Shown: positions 1 through 9,356 of the stretch, one piece after another
Numbering within the stretch: the first letter of the stretch is position 1
Layout: every line of letters starts with the position of its first letter
NCBI GenBank assembly: GCA_004558805.1
Contig: SFDE01000012.1
Span: 65,730 to 129,729, forward strand
Reading direction: 5' to 3'
DNA length: 64,000 bases
DNA from: Faecalibacterium prausnitzii
GTDB lineage: Bacteria > Bacillota > Clostridia > Oscillospirales > Ruminococcaceae
Made by a program: the position numbers and the translations under genes
The notes under the pieces: model-generated
The model's input: only the letters and a program-made list of their open reading frames with translations
Databases searched by the model: none
Told to the model about the DNA's origin: nothing

Positions 1-706
1 CGGCGGCGGGGTTGCAGCAGTGAGCAATGCAAACTCTGCCGTCGGTAAAGCCGTTTGCCTTCATCTCCAGCACGATGCGCTCCAGTGCGCCGTGCTCGCC
101 CCGGGTCTTGCACAATACTTCCAGCTCACCGGCATCGCTTGCCTTGCCGATGACCCGGATGCCCAGCATCCGTGCCACCGCTGCCACAGCAGGGCTTACC
201 CGACCGTTCCGTGCCAGGTTGGCAAGAGACTCCAGCGAGAACAGCAGATGGGTGTGCTTGTGGTAGTCCAGGATCTTTTCGCAGATGTCGTCAAAGGGCA
301 GCCCTGCCTTTACCAGCTTGGCAACACGCTCCACCAGCAGCCGCATCTCCGGCCCGGAGGAAAGGCTGTCCAGCACAAAGACCTGCGCCCCCGGGTGCTC
401 CTGCTTGTACTCCTCGGCTGCCAGCACTGCAGCGTTATAGCTGCCGGACAAGGTGCCGGTGATGCTCACCACGAACACCTGGTCTGCCCCCTCGTATGCC
501 GCCATCCAGTCCGACACATTGGGGCAGGAGGTAGTGGTCTTGCCCTTGTAGGTGTGCAGCATTTCTGCCAGCTCCACTGCGTCCAGCTGGGGGGTATCCA
601 GATACTCCTCGTTGTCGGTAATGATCTTGAGAGGGGCGGAGATAAAATCCACCCCCTTGAGGGTATAAACATTGGATGACGAATCTGCCACAATTCTGGT
701 TTTCAT
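1..706 (-). CDS. DegV family protein (3' end outside window)
   Basis: The reverse strand is open from an ATG at 706 to the window edge, giving about 235 residues. The N-terminus MKTRIVADSSSNVYTL, with the ligand-binding TTSCPN segment near residue 57 and ITGTLSGSYNAA near residue 80, matches the DegV family. Members bind a fatty acid and some act as FakB-type partners of fatty acid kinase. A GGAG lies about 10 bases before the ATG. The C-terminal part is missing. The family call is firm, but whether this copy serves fatty-acid activation is not decided here. Confidence 0.88.
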   Translation of the reverse strand, partial: MKTRIVADSSSNVYTLKGVDFISAPLKIITDNEEYLDTPQLDAVELAEMLHTYKGKTTTSCPNVSDWMAAYEGADQVFVVSITGTLSGSYNAAVLAAEEYKQEHPGAQVFVLDSLSSGPEMRLLVERVAKLVKAGLPFDDICEKILDYHKHTHLLFSLESLANLARNGRVSPAVAAVARMLGIRVIGKASDAGELEVLCKTRGEHGALERIVLEMKANGFTDGRVCIAHCCNPAA

Positions 707-843
707 ATGCACTGCTCCATTACTTTCTATTTTTCGGCGGGGTCTGCCCGCAGTTCTTACAGCTCTGTCAAGGTCATGATATCAGTTTTTGAAAAACCTG
801 TCAAGGCATTTTAAAGATTCTTAAAAAAGTTTTTTATTTCCCG

Positions 844-872
844 TTGACTTGGAAAGAGAATTGCATTATACT
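844..872 (+). promoter_or_regulatory. Sigma-70 type promoter for the DUF1836 gene
   Basis: TTGACT at 844-849 and TATACT at 867-872 are separated by 17 bases. The likely transcription start is near 879. This argues that the in-frame TTG at 849 is promoter DNA and not the translation start, so the gene is taken to begin at the ATG at 927. Confidence 0.7.
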
Positions 873-926
873 GGAAGCTGTAAGACTGTTATTTTCCCCC
901 TTAACGAGGACTTTGATGTATATAGT

Positions 927-1496
927 ATGAAAAAAGAAACGAAGATCCGCATCGTTGCCTGCGCTGCAGGCTTTTCTCTGCCCCGGTACAGCGACATCCC
1001 CCAGGTGGGGCTGTATCTGGACCAGACCGTGCAATATGTCAACGACCAGTTCCGCACCTTCTGCGGGGTAGAATTGACTCCCTCCATGGTGAGCAACTAC
1101 GTCAAAAAGGGCATCCTGAGCCACCCGGTGCGCAAAAAATACAGCCGGGACCAGATCTCCAACCTGATGTACATCGTGGTGACCAAGACGGTGCTTTCCA
1201 TGGAAAACATCGATACCCTGTTTAAAATGCAGCGGGAGTTCCACACCGTCAACGGTGCCTGCGGCTCCACCGAAGCCGCCTACGATTATTTTTGCACCGA
1301 GCTGGAGCGCTGCCTTGCCTTTGTGTTTGGCTGCAGCACCTCCCTGCCGGACCCGGACCCGGCGGACCCGGACGAAAAGCTGCTGCTGCGCAGCACCATT
1401 CTGTCGGCGGCAAACAAGATCTATCTGGACTGCTGCTTTGACGCTTTGCGGCAGGAGAGTGCCCTGTGGGCGGATATCCTGCCGGACCTTGCCTGA
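927..1496 (+). CDS. DUF1836 domain-containing protein
   Basis: This 189-residue protein carries the DUF1836 signature: SLPRYSDIPQVGLYLDQTV, then a segment of the type TPSMVSNYVKKGIL and KKYSRDQI. These read as a winged-helix/MerR-like DNA-binding region, and members are thought to be regulators with unknown targets. The C-terminal half is helical and has an acidic proline-rich linker (DPDPADPDE). The ATG at 927 was chosen because a promoter lies just upstream. The gene stands alone and ends at a strong bidirectional terminator shared with prfB. Confidence 0.8.
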   Translation: MKKETKIRIVACAAGFSLPRYSDIPQVGLYLDQTVQYVNDQFRTFCGVELTPSMVSNYVKKGILSHPVRKKYSRDQISNLMYIVVTKTVLSMENIDTLFKMQREFHTVNGACGSTEAAYDYFCTELERCLAFVFGCSTSLPDPDPADPDEKLLLRSTILSAANKIYLDCCFDALRQESALWADILPDLA

Positions 1497-1500
1497 GCGC

Positions 1501-1543
1501 AAAAAAGACCGCTGCATGAACCGTGCAGCGGTCTTTTCTGTTT
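1501..1543. terminator. Bidirectional terminator between DUF1836 gene and prfB
   Basis: The arms AAAAGACCGCTGCA and TGCAGCGGTCTTTT form a 14-bp stem with an A-run before and a T-run after it. It can therefore stop both the rightward DUF1836 transcript and the leftward prfB transcript. Confidence 0.85.
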
Positions 1544-1565
1544 ATAAGGTATTGCAGAGACCGGA

Positions 1566-2687
1566 TCAGGTATCCTGCAGCTCCCCGCGGCTTGCCGCCT
1601 TGAGGTAAGCAAAGATGAACCCGTCCAGATCGCCGTCCATCACGGCGTCCACGTTGCCGGTCTCGTAGTTGGTGCGGTGGTCCTTGACCATGGTATAGGG
1701 CATGAACACATAGCTGCGGATCTGGTGACCCCAGGCGATCTCGTTCTGCACGCCCTTGATGTCGTCGATCTTGTCCATGTGCTGCTGCTTGGCGATCTGG
1801 TACAGCTTAGCCTTCAGCATTTCCATGGCGTAGTCACGGTTCTGGAACTGGCTGCGCTGGGTCTGGCAGCTGACCACGATGCCGGTGGGCTTGTGAATCA
1901 GACGGACGGCGGAAGAAGTCTTGTTGATGTGCTGACCGCCGGCGCCGGAAGAACGGAACACCTGCATCTCAATGTCCTCGGGGCGGATGTCCACCTGGAT
2001 GGTGTTGTCCAGCTCTGGCATCACTTCCAGAGAGGCAAAGCTGGTCTGACGGCGAGCGTTGGCGTCAAAAGGAGACACACGCACCAGACGGTGCACGCCG
2101 TTTTCGCTCTTCAGCAGACCGTAGGCGTTGGCACCCTTTACCATCATAGAAGCGCTCTTCATGCCGGCTTCGTCGCCGTCCTGGTAGTCCAGCACCTCCA
2201 CGGTCATGCCGTGCGCCTGTGCCCACTTGTTGTACATACGGTACAGCATCTCTGCCCAGTCCTGTGCCTCGGTGCCGCCGGTACCGGCGTGGAAGGTAAG
2301 GATGGCGTTGCTGTGGTCGTACTCGCCGTTCAGCATGGTCATGAGCTGCAGCTCATCCACAGCCTTGCCTACGGCGTTCACAGCCTCTTCGGCTTCAGGG
2401 ATCATGGCGGGGTCGTACTCCTCGTCCAGCATCTCGATCATGGTCTCAGCGTCGTCGTACAGCCCCTGCAGCTTTTCAAAGCGGCTCAGCTTGCCCTTCA
2501 GGTCGCCCACTTCGTCAAAGACCTTCTTGCTCAGCTCTGCGTCATCGTAAAAGCCGGGGCGGGACATGGTGTGCTCCAGCTCCTGCACACGTTTGCGGGA
2601 AGCCTCGATCGCCAGCGCCTCTTCCAGGTCCTTGACCGCCTTGTCGTACTCGGCAAGCTGCACTTTCAGTTCGTCAATGGTAATCAT
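1566..2687 (-). CDS. prfB: Peptide chain release factor 2
   Basis: RF2 recognises UAA and UGA and triggers peptide release in the ribosome. The SPF stop-codon recognition motif is at residues 205-207 (RVSPFDANARRQ) and the catalytic GGQ loop at 250-252 (SGAGGQHINK). The full 373-residue protein, including the N-terminal helical domain, is in one continuous frame from the ATG at 2687. Most bacterial prfB genes have an autoregulatory +1 frameshift at an in-frame UGA near codon 25; none is present here. The SPF tripeptide marks this as RF2 and not RF1. Confidence 0.97.
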   Translation of the reverse strand: MITIDELKVQLAEYDKAVKDLEEALAIEASRKRVQELEHTMSRPGFYDDAELSKKVFDEVGDLKGKLSRFEKLQGLYDDAETMIEMLDEEYDPAMIPEAEEAVNAVGKAVDELQLMTMLNGEYDHSNAILTFHAGTGGTEAQDWAEMLYRMYNKWAQAHGMTVEVLDYQDGDEAGMKSASMMVKGANAYGLLKSENGVHRLVRVSPFDANARRQTSFASLEVMPELDNTIQVDIRPEDIEMQVFRSSGAGGQHINKTSSAVRLIHKPTGIVVSCQTQRSQFQNRDYAMEMLKAKLYQIAKQQHMDKIDDIKGVQNEIAWGHQIRSYVFMPYTMVKDHRTNYETGNVDAVMDGDLDGFIFAYLKAASRGELQDT

Positions 2688-2897
2688 TCTCTTGTTCCTC
2701 TCGTTTCGGGATTCCTATTTATAATTGGTGATCGATAAAGATACAGTTTATACACAGATACTTCATTAGTATACCGAGAATCTGTGTTAAAGTAAAGAGG
2801 AAAATACTATCTTGCCGGAATTTTGAAGATTTTTGCCTTTTCTTTTCATGCCCGAGAGAGTATAATACCAGTATGAACCCTATTACAGGAGGAAAAC

Positions 2898-3872
2898 ATG
2901 CCCAAATATTATGGTTGTCCCTGCGAGGGCTGCGGCAAGCCCCTGACCCTGCAGGACGATATCGTTGTCTGCCCGGACTGCGGCGCCCCCTATCATCGCA
3001 CCTGCTTTGACCTGCTTGGTCGGTGTATCCACGCCCCCGCCCATTCTGCGGGCTATGAGTGGAAGTTTCCTTATCAGGAATCCCAGCTGCGCACCTGTCC
3101 GGCGTGCGGGGAGCGCACCCTGCGCAGCGAGCCCAACTGCCGCTGCTGCGGAGCCCTGCTGCCCACCGAGGTCACCGACCAGCCCAACGACCGCCGTGCT
3201 GCTCAGGAAGAGGAAAACGGCACCTTTGACTACGACAGCTTCTACCGCCAGTTTGAGCGGCAGACCATGGATCCCCTGCGCCAGAATATGCAGGCGGCGT
3301 TTGGCAAGGACGAGATCATCGACGGCATCCCCAGCCGGGATTGGGCGGATTACATCGGTGCCGCCGCCCCGGTGTATCTGAGCGATTACAGCCGGATGCA
3401 GCTGCAGCACACCAAGATCTCCTTCAGCCTGTCGGCGCTGCTGTTCGGACCCTTTTACTTCTTCTACCGCAAGGCATGGAAGCCTGCCTTTGGCTTTCTT
3501 GCGGCAGAGCTGCTGCTGTTTGTGCCCACCCTGCTGCAGATGATGCAGCTCAGCGGCAGTCCCCTTGCCCCGGCGCTCAGCAGCACCGCCGTGACGGTGC
3601 TTTCCCGGGCGGTGTACCTGCTGAGCTTTGCCATCATGCTGGTACGCACCCTCTACGCCAAGTGGTTCTACCGCAAAAGCGCCGCCGCCCAGATCCGCCG
3701 CATCCGCAAGGAATTTCCCGATGCCGCACAGCGCCGGGCGGTGCTCCACGCTCAGGGCGGCGTAAGCTGGGCTGCCGTCATGGGCTCCATGGTGCTGCTG
3801 ATGGTGGTGGGCGCCTGCTGCAGTATGCTGCTGGGTCCCGACCTTTCCAGCCTTGTCAACGCCCTTGTGTAA
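2898..3872 (+). CDS. Zinc-finger membrane protein with DUF2628-like domain
   Basis: Residues 1-90 contain many CxxC pairs (CEGCGKPL, CPDCGAPYHRTC, CPACGER, CRCCG), resembling a prokaryotic RING/zinc-ribbon head. The middle is acidic and polar. Residues from about 175 on hold FSLSALLFGPFYFFYRKAW, typical of DUF2628, followed by several hydrophobic segments. It is probably an inner-membrane protein with a cytoplasmic zinc-binding head. A strong AGGAGG-type site precedes the ATG. Its function is unknown. Confidence 0.75.
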   Translation: MPKYYGCPCEGCGKPLTLQDDIVVCPDCGAPYHRTCFDLLGRCIHAPAHSAGYEWKFPYQESQLRTCPACGERTLRSEPNCRCCGALLPTEVTDQPNDRRAAQEEENGTFDYDSFYRQFERQTMDPLRQNMQAAFGKDEIIDGIPSRDWADYIGAAAPVYLSDYSRMQLQHTKISFSLSALLFGPFYFFYRKAWKPAFGFLAAELLLFVPTLLQMMQLSGSPLAPALSSTAVTVLSRAVYLLSFAIMLVRTLYAKWFYRKSAAAQIRRIRKEFPDAAQRRAVLHAQGGVSWAAVMGSMVLLMVVGACCSMLLGPDLSSLVNALV

Positions 3873-3972
3873 TGTATCCGAATCTCTGCCGCTGTCTTGC
3901 ACGGGCAGCGGCATCTGCTGATTCTCCGCCGCCGGAGCATACCGGCGGCAGAAGCAATAAGGAGACCACATT

Positions 3973-4848
3973 ATGAAAAAAGTTACCAAAGCTGTCATCC
4001 CCGCCGCAGGTCTGGGCACCCGGGTGCTGCCCGCCACCAAGGCGATGCCCAAGGGTATGCTGCCCATTGTGGACAAGCCTGCCATCCAGTATCTGGTGGA
4101 AGAGGCGGTGCGCTCCGGCATCACCGATATCCTGATCATCCTCAGCCGCAACCAGAGCATCATCGAGGACCACTTTGATCGCAGCCCCGAGCTGGAGGCA
4201 AAGCTTGCCGCCCCCGGCAAGGAAAAGATGCTGGAAGAGTGCCTTGGCATTGCCAACCTTGCCAACATCTACTTTGTGCGCCAGCAGCAGACCCTTGGTC
4301 TGGGACACGCCGTCAGCATGGCAAAGTCCTTTACCGGGGACGACCCCTTTGTGGTGATCTACGGCGATGATGTGATCTGGGGCGAGGACCCGGTCTGCGC
4401 CCAGCTGATCCGTGCCTACGAGGAGTTTGGTCGCCCCGCCGCCGGTGTCTCTGCGGTGCCTTGGGCGGATGTGAGCCGCTATTGCAGCCTGAAGACCACC
4501 CCCATCCACGACAACTACTTTTTTGTGGATGACATGATCGAAAAGCCCAAAAAAGGACAGGAGTTCAGCAACTATTCCATTCTGGGTCGTGTGCTGCTGA
4601 CCCCGGAGATCTACCAGATCCTTGCCAACACCAAGCCCGGTGCCGGCGGCGAGATCCAGCTCACCGACGCCATGGCAGAGTACGCCCGCACCCGGGGCGG
4701 CATGACCGCCGTGGAGTTTACCGGCAAGCACTACGACATGGGCAACAAGCTGAAGGTGGTTGAGGCACAGGTAGAACTGGCACTGCAGCATCCCGAGATC
4801 GGCGAGGCATTCCGCGCCTACCTGAAGGAGTTCTGCAAGACCCTCTGA
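3973..4848 (+). CDS. galU: UTP-glucose-1-phosphate uridylyltransferase
   Basis: The enzyme makes UDP-glucose from UTP and glucose-1-phosphate for cell-wall glycans and galactose metabolism. The N-terminus has the nucleotidyltransferase signature GLGTRVLPATKAMPKGMLP and later GDDVIWG, and the 291-residue length is normal for the family. It follows the zinc-finger gene by 100 bases and ends in a strong terminator. The start ATG has GGAG about 10 bases upstream. Confidence 0.96.
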   Translation: MKKVTKAVIPAAGLGTRVLPATKAMPKGMLPIVDKPAIQYLVEEAVRSGITDILIILSRNQSIIEDHFDRSPELEAKLAAPGKEKMLEECLGIANLANIYFVRQQQTLGLGHAVSMAKSFTGDDPFVVIYGDDVIWGEDPVCAQLIRAYEEFGRPAAGVSAVPWADVSRYCSLKTTPIHDNYFFVDDMIEKPKKGQEFSNYSILGRVLLTPEIYQILANTKPGAGGEIQLTDAMAEYARTRGGMTAVEFTGKHYDMGNKLKVVEAQVELALQHPEIGEAFRAYLKEFCKTL

Positions 4849-4877
4849 GCCGGGAACCTGTCAATAAAATGTAAAAG

Positions 4878-4924
4878 CAAAGCCCGGAACGGCGCTGTAC
4901 GGCAGCCGTCCCGGGCTTTTTGTG
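4878..4924. terminator. Terminator between galU and the DEAD_2 helicase gene
   Basis: A GC-rich stem made of AGCCCGG and CCGGGCT with inner ACGGC/GCCGT pairing is followed by a T-run on the plus strand. The A-rich 5' flank lets it also serve the convergent helicase gene, which ends at 4928. Confidence 0.85.
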
Positions 4925-4927
4925 TTC

Positions 4928-7423
4928 TTATCCTGCCCAGAATTCCTTCAGGGCGGCTCCAAGGGCGGCGGTGCTGTCCAGATAGCGGATGTGCTGCCAG
5001 TGGGGCGGGAAAAGTCTGGTGTACTCCGGCAGGGCAAAGCGGTCATCCAGCAGCAGCACCACCCCCCGGTCCTGGGGGGTGCGGATGACCCGTCCTGCCG
5101 CCTGCAGCACCTTGTTCATGCCGGGGAAGCGATAGGCATAGTCAAAGCCTGCACCCTGCTCCTCATCGTAGTACCGCCGCAGCATCTCCTGCCGGGGATT
5201 TACCTGCGGCAGCCCCACCCCCACGATGGCGCAGCCGATGAGCCGGTCTCCCGCAAGGTCCACCCCTTCTCCAAAAATGCCGCCCATGACCCCAAAGCCC
5301 AGCAGGGTCTGCGCCGGGTCGGGGGCAAACTTTGCCAGAAATGCTTCCCGGGCGGCATCGTCCAGACCGGTCTCCTGCACAAGGGTGGGGATGTCCGGGT
5401 ACCGGGCGGCAAAGTCCTGATGGACCTGCTGCAGGTAGGCATAGCTGGGGAAAAACGCCAGATAGTTGCCGGTGCGGCTCCTTGCCATCTGCGCCAGCGC
5501 ATCCGACACGGCGGGGATGCTGCTTTGCCGGTCCCGATAGCGGGTGGAGAGGAAAGGCAGCCCGAACAGCCCCAGATTTTGCCGGGGGAAGGGGCTTTCC
5601 AGCGCCACCGCCCGGGCGTCGGTACAGCCCAGCACGCTGCGGTAGAACCCCGGCGGGGTCAGGGTAGCACTGAACAGGGCGGCGCTGCGCCCGGTGGCAA
5701 GGCTTGCGGACACAAAGGGAGCAGGGTCCAGACAGAGCAGCTGCAATTCCAGCTGACTGCCCCGGGCAGTGAGCCGGGTGACAAAATGGCTGTCGTACCG
5801 CTCGGCGGTGCGCAGCAGGTCCTGCAGCCCAAAGTAAAGCTCCAGCAGCCCGGCGTGTGTCTCCGCCTCCGGGTTCTGCTCCAGCCAGTCCTGCAAAGGC
5901 GCAAGGATGCCCCGCAGAGGGGCAAGGAGGGCGGCAGGCAGCTCTTTAAAAAAGACAGTACCCTCCCGGGCGTACAGGGGCGGCGGCAGGCTCAGGGCAG
6001 GCTCCGTTTCCGGCAGCAGGGTGGTCTGGACCGGTTCTTCCGCCCGGTCCGGGTCCTTTCCGGAAAAGGGCGCAAGGCGGACGCAGCTGCGGCGTGCCGC
6101 CAGCATCGCCTTGTCGGCACGGTTCAGGGCGGTCCGCAGGGCGCTTTTGCCCCTGCCCAGACCACGCTTTGCCTCGGTGAGGCTGGTCTTTTCCAGCTGC
6201 GCCGAGTACATGGCACGTGCCCGGTCCGGCAGATTGTGCGCCTCATCGATAAGAAAGATCCAGTCCCCGGCAGAGTCAAAGAACCGTTTCAGGTGCACCA
6301 CCGGGTCAAAAAGGTAATTGTAGTCCCCCACCACCACATCGCACCACTGGCTCAGGTCCAGCCCCAGCTCAAAGGGGCAGACCGTAAACCTCTGTGCCGC
6401 CGCCGCAAGGGCGGCACGGTCAAAGCAGCCGGAGCTTGCCAGCAGGGCGGACAGGGCGTCCTTCAGCCGGTCGTAGTAGCCGCAGGCGTAGGGACAAAGC
6501 TCCGGCAGGCAGGCGGGGTGTCCCTCCGGGTCCGGGTGAAGGCAGACCTTCTCCTTGGCGGTAAGGGTCACGCTGCGGAGGCACAGCCCCGGCTGTGCGG
6601 CACGGAGCCGTGCCACGGCATCCTCTGCCGCCGTCTGGGTGGTGTTCCGGGCGGTGAGGTAGAACAGCTTTTCTCCACTGCCCTCCCCCATCGCCTTCAG
6701 CGCCGGAAAGATGGCGCTGATGGTCTTGCCGATGCCGGTGGGGGCCTGACAGAACAGCCGGGTGCCGGTCTTCCGGTCGGTCTGTCTGCCGGTGCGGCAG
6801 GCACGGTAGATCTCCCCCGCAAGGGCACGCTGCCCCGGGCGGTAGTTTTCAAAGGGGAACTGCATCTCCTGCAGGCTGTCGGCACGGCGGCGCTCCCAGT
6901 CCAGCTGCCCCTGTGCCCAGGGAGCATACTGCTGCAGCAGCTGCTGCAAAAAGGCGTCCAGCTCCTGCCGGGAAAAACGCCGCACAAACCGCCGGATCCG
7001 GTCGGTGTCGATCTGGTAGTAGGTGAGCCGTACATCCAGCTCTTCCAGCTCCTTCTGCCGGCTGTAAATGGCGCCGTACACCATGCCCTGCGCCCAGTGG
7101 CAGGGGTTCTGATCCTCTCGGATCTCCTCGTAGGGCACGGCGGTGGTCTTGATCTCGTCTATGACCGTCCTGCCGGTGTCGTCCACAAAAATGCCGTCGG
7201 CACGTCCCTCCACCACAAAGCAGAGTCCCGCCGCCCGGTACTCCCCCGTGAGGAACACCTCCGGCTCGTACCCCTCCCCCGCTGCTTTTTGCAGCCTGCG
7301 GTGGATCCGTGCTCCTTCGTTGGCACGGTCAAACCCGGTAAAGCGGCTGTCGATGCTGCCGCTGCGCAGCAAAAATTCCACCAGCTGCCGCACCGGCAGA
7401 TGGATCCGGCACATTTCTTTCAC
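4928..7423 (-). CDS. Rad3/XPD-type (DEAD_2) DNA helicase with N-terminal nuclease-like domain
   Basis: This is an 831-residue predicted 5'-3' ATP-dependent helicase. The N-terminal 150 residues look like a PD-(D/E)XK fold: EGRADGIF at 72-79 then VIDEIKTT with D89-E90-x-K92. Walker A APTGIGKT is at 227-234. Four cysteines (294, 305, 310, 314) sit where XPD/DinG proteins hold a 4Fe-4S cluster, and the Walker B DEAH box is at 393-396. The combination suggests a repair or recombination enzyme. Whether the nuclease-like domain is active was not tested. Confidence 0.9.
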   Translation of the reverse strand: MKEMCRIHLPVRQLVEFLLRSGSIDSRFTGFDRANEGARIHRRLQKAAGEGYEPEVFLTGEYRAAGLCFVVEGRADGIFVDDTGRTVIDEIKTTAVPYEEIREDQNPCHWAQGMVYGAIYSRQKELEELDVRLTYYQIDTDRIRRFVRRFSRQELDAFLQQLLQQYAPWAQGQLDWERRRADSLQEMQFPFENYRPGQRALAGEIYRACRTGRQTDRKTGTRLFCQAPTGIGKTISAIFPALKAMGEGSGEKLFYLTARNTTQTAAEDAVARLRAAQPGLCLRSVTLTAKEKVCLHPDPEGHPACLPELCPYACGYYDRLKDALSALLASSGCFDRAALAAAAQRFTVCPFELGLDLSQWCDVVVGDYNYLFDPVVHLKRFFDSAGDWIFLIDEAHNLPDRARAMYSAQLEKTSLTEAKRGLGRGKSALRTALNRADKAMLAARRSCVRLAPFSGKDPDRAEEPVQTTLLPETEPALSLPPPLYAREGTVFFKELPAALLAPLRGILAPLQDWLEQNPEAETHAGLLELYFGLQDLLRTAERYDSHFVTRLTARGSQLELQLLCLDPAPFVSASLATGRSAALFSATLTPPGFYRSVLGCTDARAVALESPFPRQNLGLFGLPFLSTRYRDRQSSIPAVSDALAQMARSRTGNYLAFFPSYAYLQQVHQDFAARYPDIPTLVQETGLDDAAREAFLAKFAPDPAQTLLGFGVMGGIFGEGVDLAGDRLIGCAIVGVGLPQVNPRQEMLRRYYDEEQGAGFDYAYRFPGMNKVLQAAGRVIRTPQDRGVVLLLDDRFALPEYTRLFPPHWQHIRYLDSTAALGAALKEFWAG

Positions 7424-7438
7424 CTCCGCAAAACAGTT

Positions 7439-8524
7439 TTATTCCAGCCCCAGCAGGGCGGCACAGTCCTTTGCCGCAGCATCTACGGCGGTAAAATCCA
7501 CGGCGGACCGGTAGTAGGTCTCCAGCTCATCGTGGCAGCTTTTTGCCTGCGCCATCAGTGCCGTTGCCTGTTCCAGCAATTCTCCGGCGGCGCGGCGGTT
7601 AAACCGCAGCCGGGCACGGTAGGCGGCAAGGTTTTCCCGGTCCACAAACCGGGTGCACCGCACGGCAGCTGTCCCCGGCAGCCGCACCGGGTGCCAGGGG
7701 CTGTCGGTGAGGAAAGCGATCCGGAGGGACGGGATAAAGATGTGGTCGATCTTATCCTCCGGGTGCATAGCACAGGGGCAGGTGATGAGATGGTAGCCCC
7801 GGGTCAGTGCCTCGGCATGGATCAGCTCCAGCAGCAGCCGGGACACCGCCCCGTATTCGTCCCGGAACACCACATACCGGTCTGCCAGCGTCTGCACCGT
7901 GCCCTGCCAGAACACCCCGCCCTTGGGGGTCATTGCCGACAGCAGCCGCAGCTCCTCGGTGCCGGTGTTCCCGGTGGGCGGCAGCAGCCGGGCGCACAGC
8001 CTTTTTACATACCGACGCACCTTTTCAAAATCCGCATTGCACGCCTCCGCACGGCGGCTGTCCAGCAAAAGGCTGCCGGCGGAGGCAACGTACCGGGCGG
8101 CACGGCGGCGCAGGTCTGCGTTGCGGGCAAAGAGGGCGGTTATCTCCTGCCGGTGCGCCTGCAGTTCCGGCGCACGGATGGTGTGGTACAGACTCACCAC
8201 CTGTTCCTCTGCCCCGGGTGCCTCCGGCTCCATGGCATGGGGTGCGGTGGCGTCCACCACGGCACACCGCCGCCGGGGCAGGATCACCCCGTCCAGACTG
8301 TCCGGGTCGCTGGCACAGTGGATCCGCTGCACCGGCTCTCCCTGCCGCTGCGCCTGCTGCGCCAGCTGCTTCATCAGGGTGGATTTGCCGCAGCCGGGAC
8401 CGCTTTTGAGCAGGATCATCTGCATCCCCGGCTCCCGGCGCAGGGACTGGAAATACCCTTTGAACCCGGCGGGGATGGTGGTGCCCAGAAAGAAATCCAC
8501 CGGCTCATGATTTGCTGCATTCAT
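7439..8524 (-). CDS. P-loop ATPase, PRK06851-like
   Basis: An AAA-like P-loop, KSGPGCGKSTLMKQLAQ, lies about 35 residues from the start. The rest is helical with an acidic-aromatic segment resembling an uncharacterised ATPase family (PRK06851). The ATG at 8524 is preferred over the upstream TTG because GAGGTG lies 9 bases before it. It is followed 15 bases later by the DEAD_2 helicase gene on the same strand, so the two are probably cotranscribed. Function unknown. Confidence 0.7.
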   Translation of the reverse strand: MNAANHEPVDFFLGTTIPAGFKGYFQSLRREPGMQMILLKSGPGCGKSTLMKQLAQQAQRQGEPVQRIHCASDPDSLDGVILPRRRCAVVDATAPHAMEPEAPGAEEQVVSLYHTIRAPELQAHRQEITALFARNADLRRRAARYVASAGSLLLDSRRAEACNADFEKVRRYVKRLCARLLPPTGNTGTEELRLLSAMTPKGGVFWQGTVQTLADRYVVFRDEYGAVSRLLLELIHAEALTRGYHLITCPCAMHPEDKIDHIFIPSLRIAFLTDSPWHPVRLPGTAAVRCTRFVDRENLAAYRARLRFNRRAAGELLEQATALMAQAKSCHDELETYYRSAVDFTAVDAAAKDCAALLGLE

Positions 8525-8586
8525 CCGCAAAACACCTCGCTTTTGCTTTACCATATGCAAAAGGGGCGGCGGCGGTTCACAGGTCC

Positions 8587-9159
8587 TTACTCTTTATAGG
8601 TATGCTGACACACTTCGCCGATCTTCTCCCGCAGTGCCGCAAAGTCCGCAAAGGCGTCGGGCTTGTTCCGGGGGCTCCGCAGCAGGGCGGCGGGGTGGAA
8701 GGTGCCCATAAACAGGACGCCGTTCTTTTCCACAAACTGCCCGTGCTCCTTGGTGACCGAGAAATCCGGGCGGATCATCCGCTGGGCGGCGACCCGTCCC
8801 AGACAGACCACGATCCTGGGCTGCAGCAGCCGGAACTGCTCCCGGAGCCAAGGCATACACGCCTCACTTTCTGCCGGCAGAGGGTCCCGGTTCTGGGGCG
8901 GACGGCATTTTACGATGTTGGCGATGTAGCAGTTCTTTTTCCGGTCCAGATCAATGGCAAACAGGTACTTGTCCAGCAGCTGCCCGCTGCGCCCCACAAA
9001 GGGCAGCCCCTGCTCATCCTCGCTCTGTCCGGGTCCCTCCCCCACAAACAGCACCTCGGCGTCCGTCGCTCCCTGTCCGAACACCACGTTGGTGCGGCCG
9101 GTGCAAAGCTCGCACCGGGTGCAGGCGGTGCATTCGGTCTGTAATGTTTGCCAATCCAT
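8587..9159 (-). CDS. Uracil-DNA glycosylase, type 4 (Fe-S)
   Basis: The enzyme removes uracil from DNA to start base excision repair. It has the type-4/5 UDG motif GEGPGQSEDEQGLPFVGRSG, the paired cysteines near the N-terminus (CTACTRCELC) for the 4Fe-4S cluster, and the HPAALLRSP motif near the end. The ATG at 9159 is chosen because GAGGAGGA lies just upstream; the in-frame start 14 codons earlier has no good site. It lies upstream of the ATPase and helicase genes, forming a possible repair cluster. Confidence 0.93.
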   Translation of the reverse strand: MDWQTLQTECTACTRCELCTGRTNVVFGQGATDAEVLFVGEGPGQSEDEQGLPFVGRSGQLLDKYLFAIDLDRKKNCYIANIVKCRPPQNRDPLPAESEACMPWLREQFRLLQPRIVVCLGRVAAQRMIRPDFSVTKEHGQFVEKNGVLFMGTFHPAALLRSPRNKPDAFADFAALREKIGEVCQHTYKE

Positions 9160-9253
9160 GGTCCGGTCTTCCTCCTCTATCCAGTATGATAATTTATTCA
9201 CAAATAAAAAAGCGTTTTTCTTTTAAAATATAGCACAAAAACATAGTTTTGTC

Positions 9254-9281
9254 TTGAACTTTTTGCCGTGTGTGCTAAAAT
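9254..9281 (+). promoter_or_regulatory. Promoter for pta
   Basis: TTGAAC at 9254-9259 and TAAAAT at 9276-9281 with a 16-base spacer sit about 75 bases before the pta start. The pta gene then has a strong CGGAGG site. Confidence 0.6.
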
Positions 9282-9356
9282 AGGTGAGAAAGGCATCCTT
9301 GTGTCCAACAGACGAAGGATACATAGTATTGGAAAGTTATTTCGGAGGTAATCACA

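Noticed and set aside
4922..8599. A 1225-codon open frame on the plus strand
   Set aside because: It is the GC-rich shadow of the DEAD_2 helicase and ATPase genes, which have motifs, ribosome sites and family matches on the other strand.
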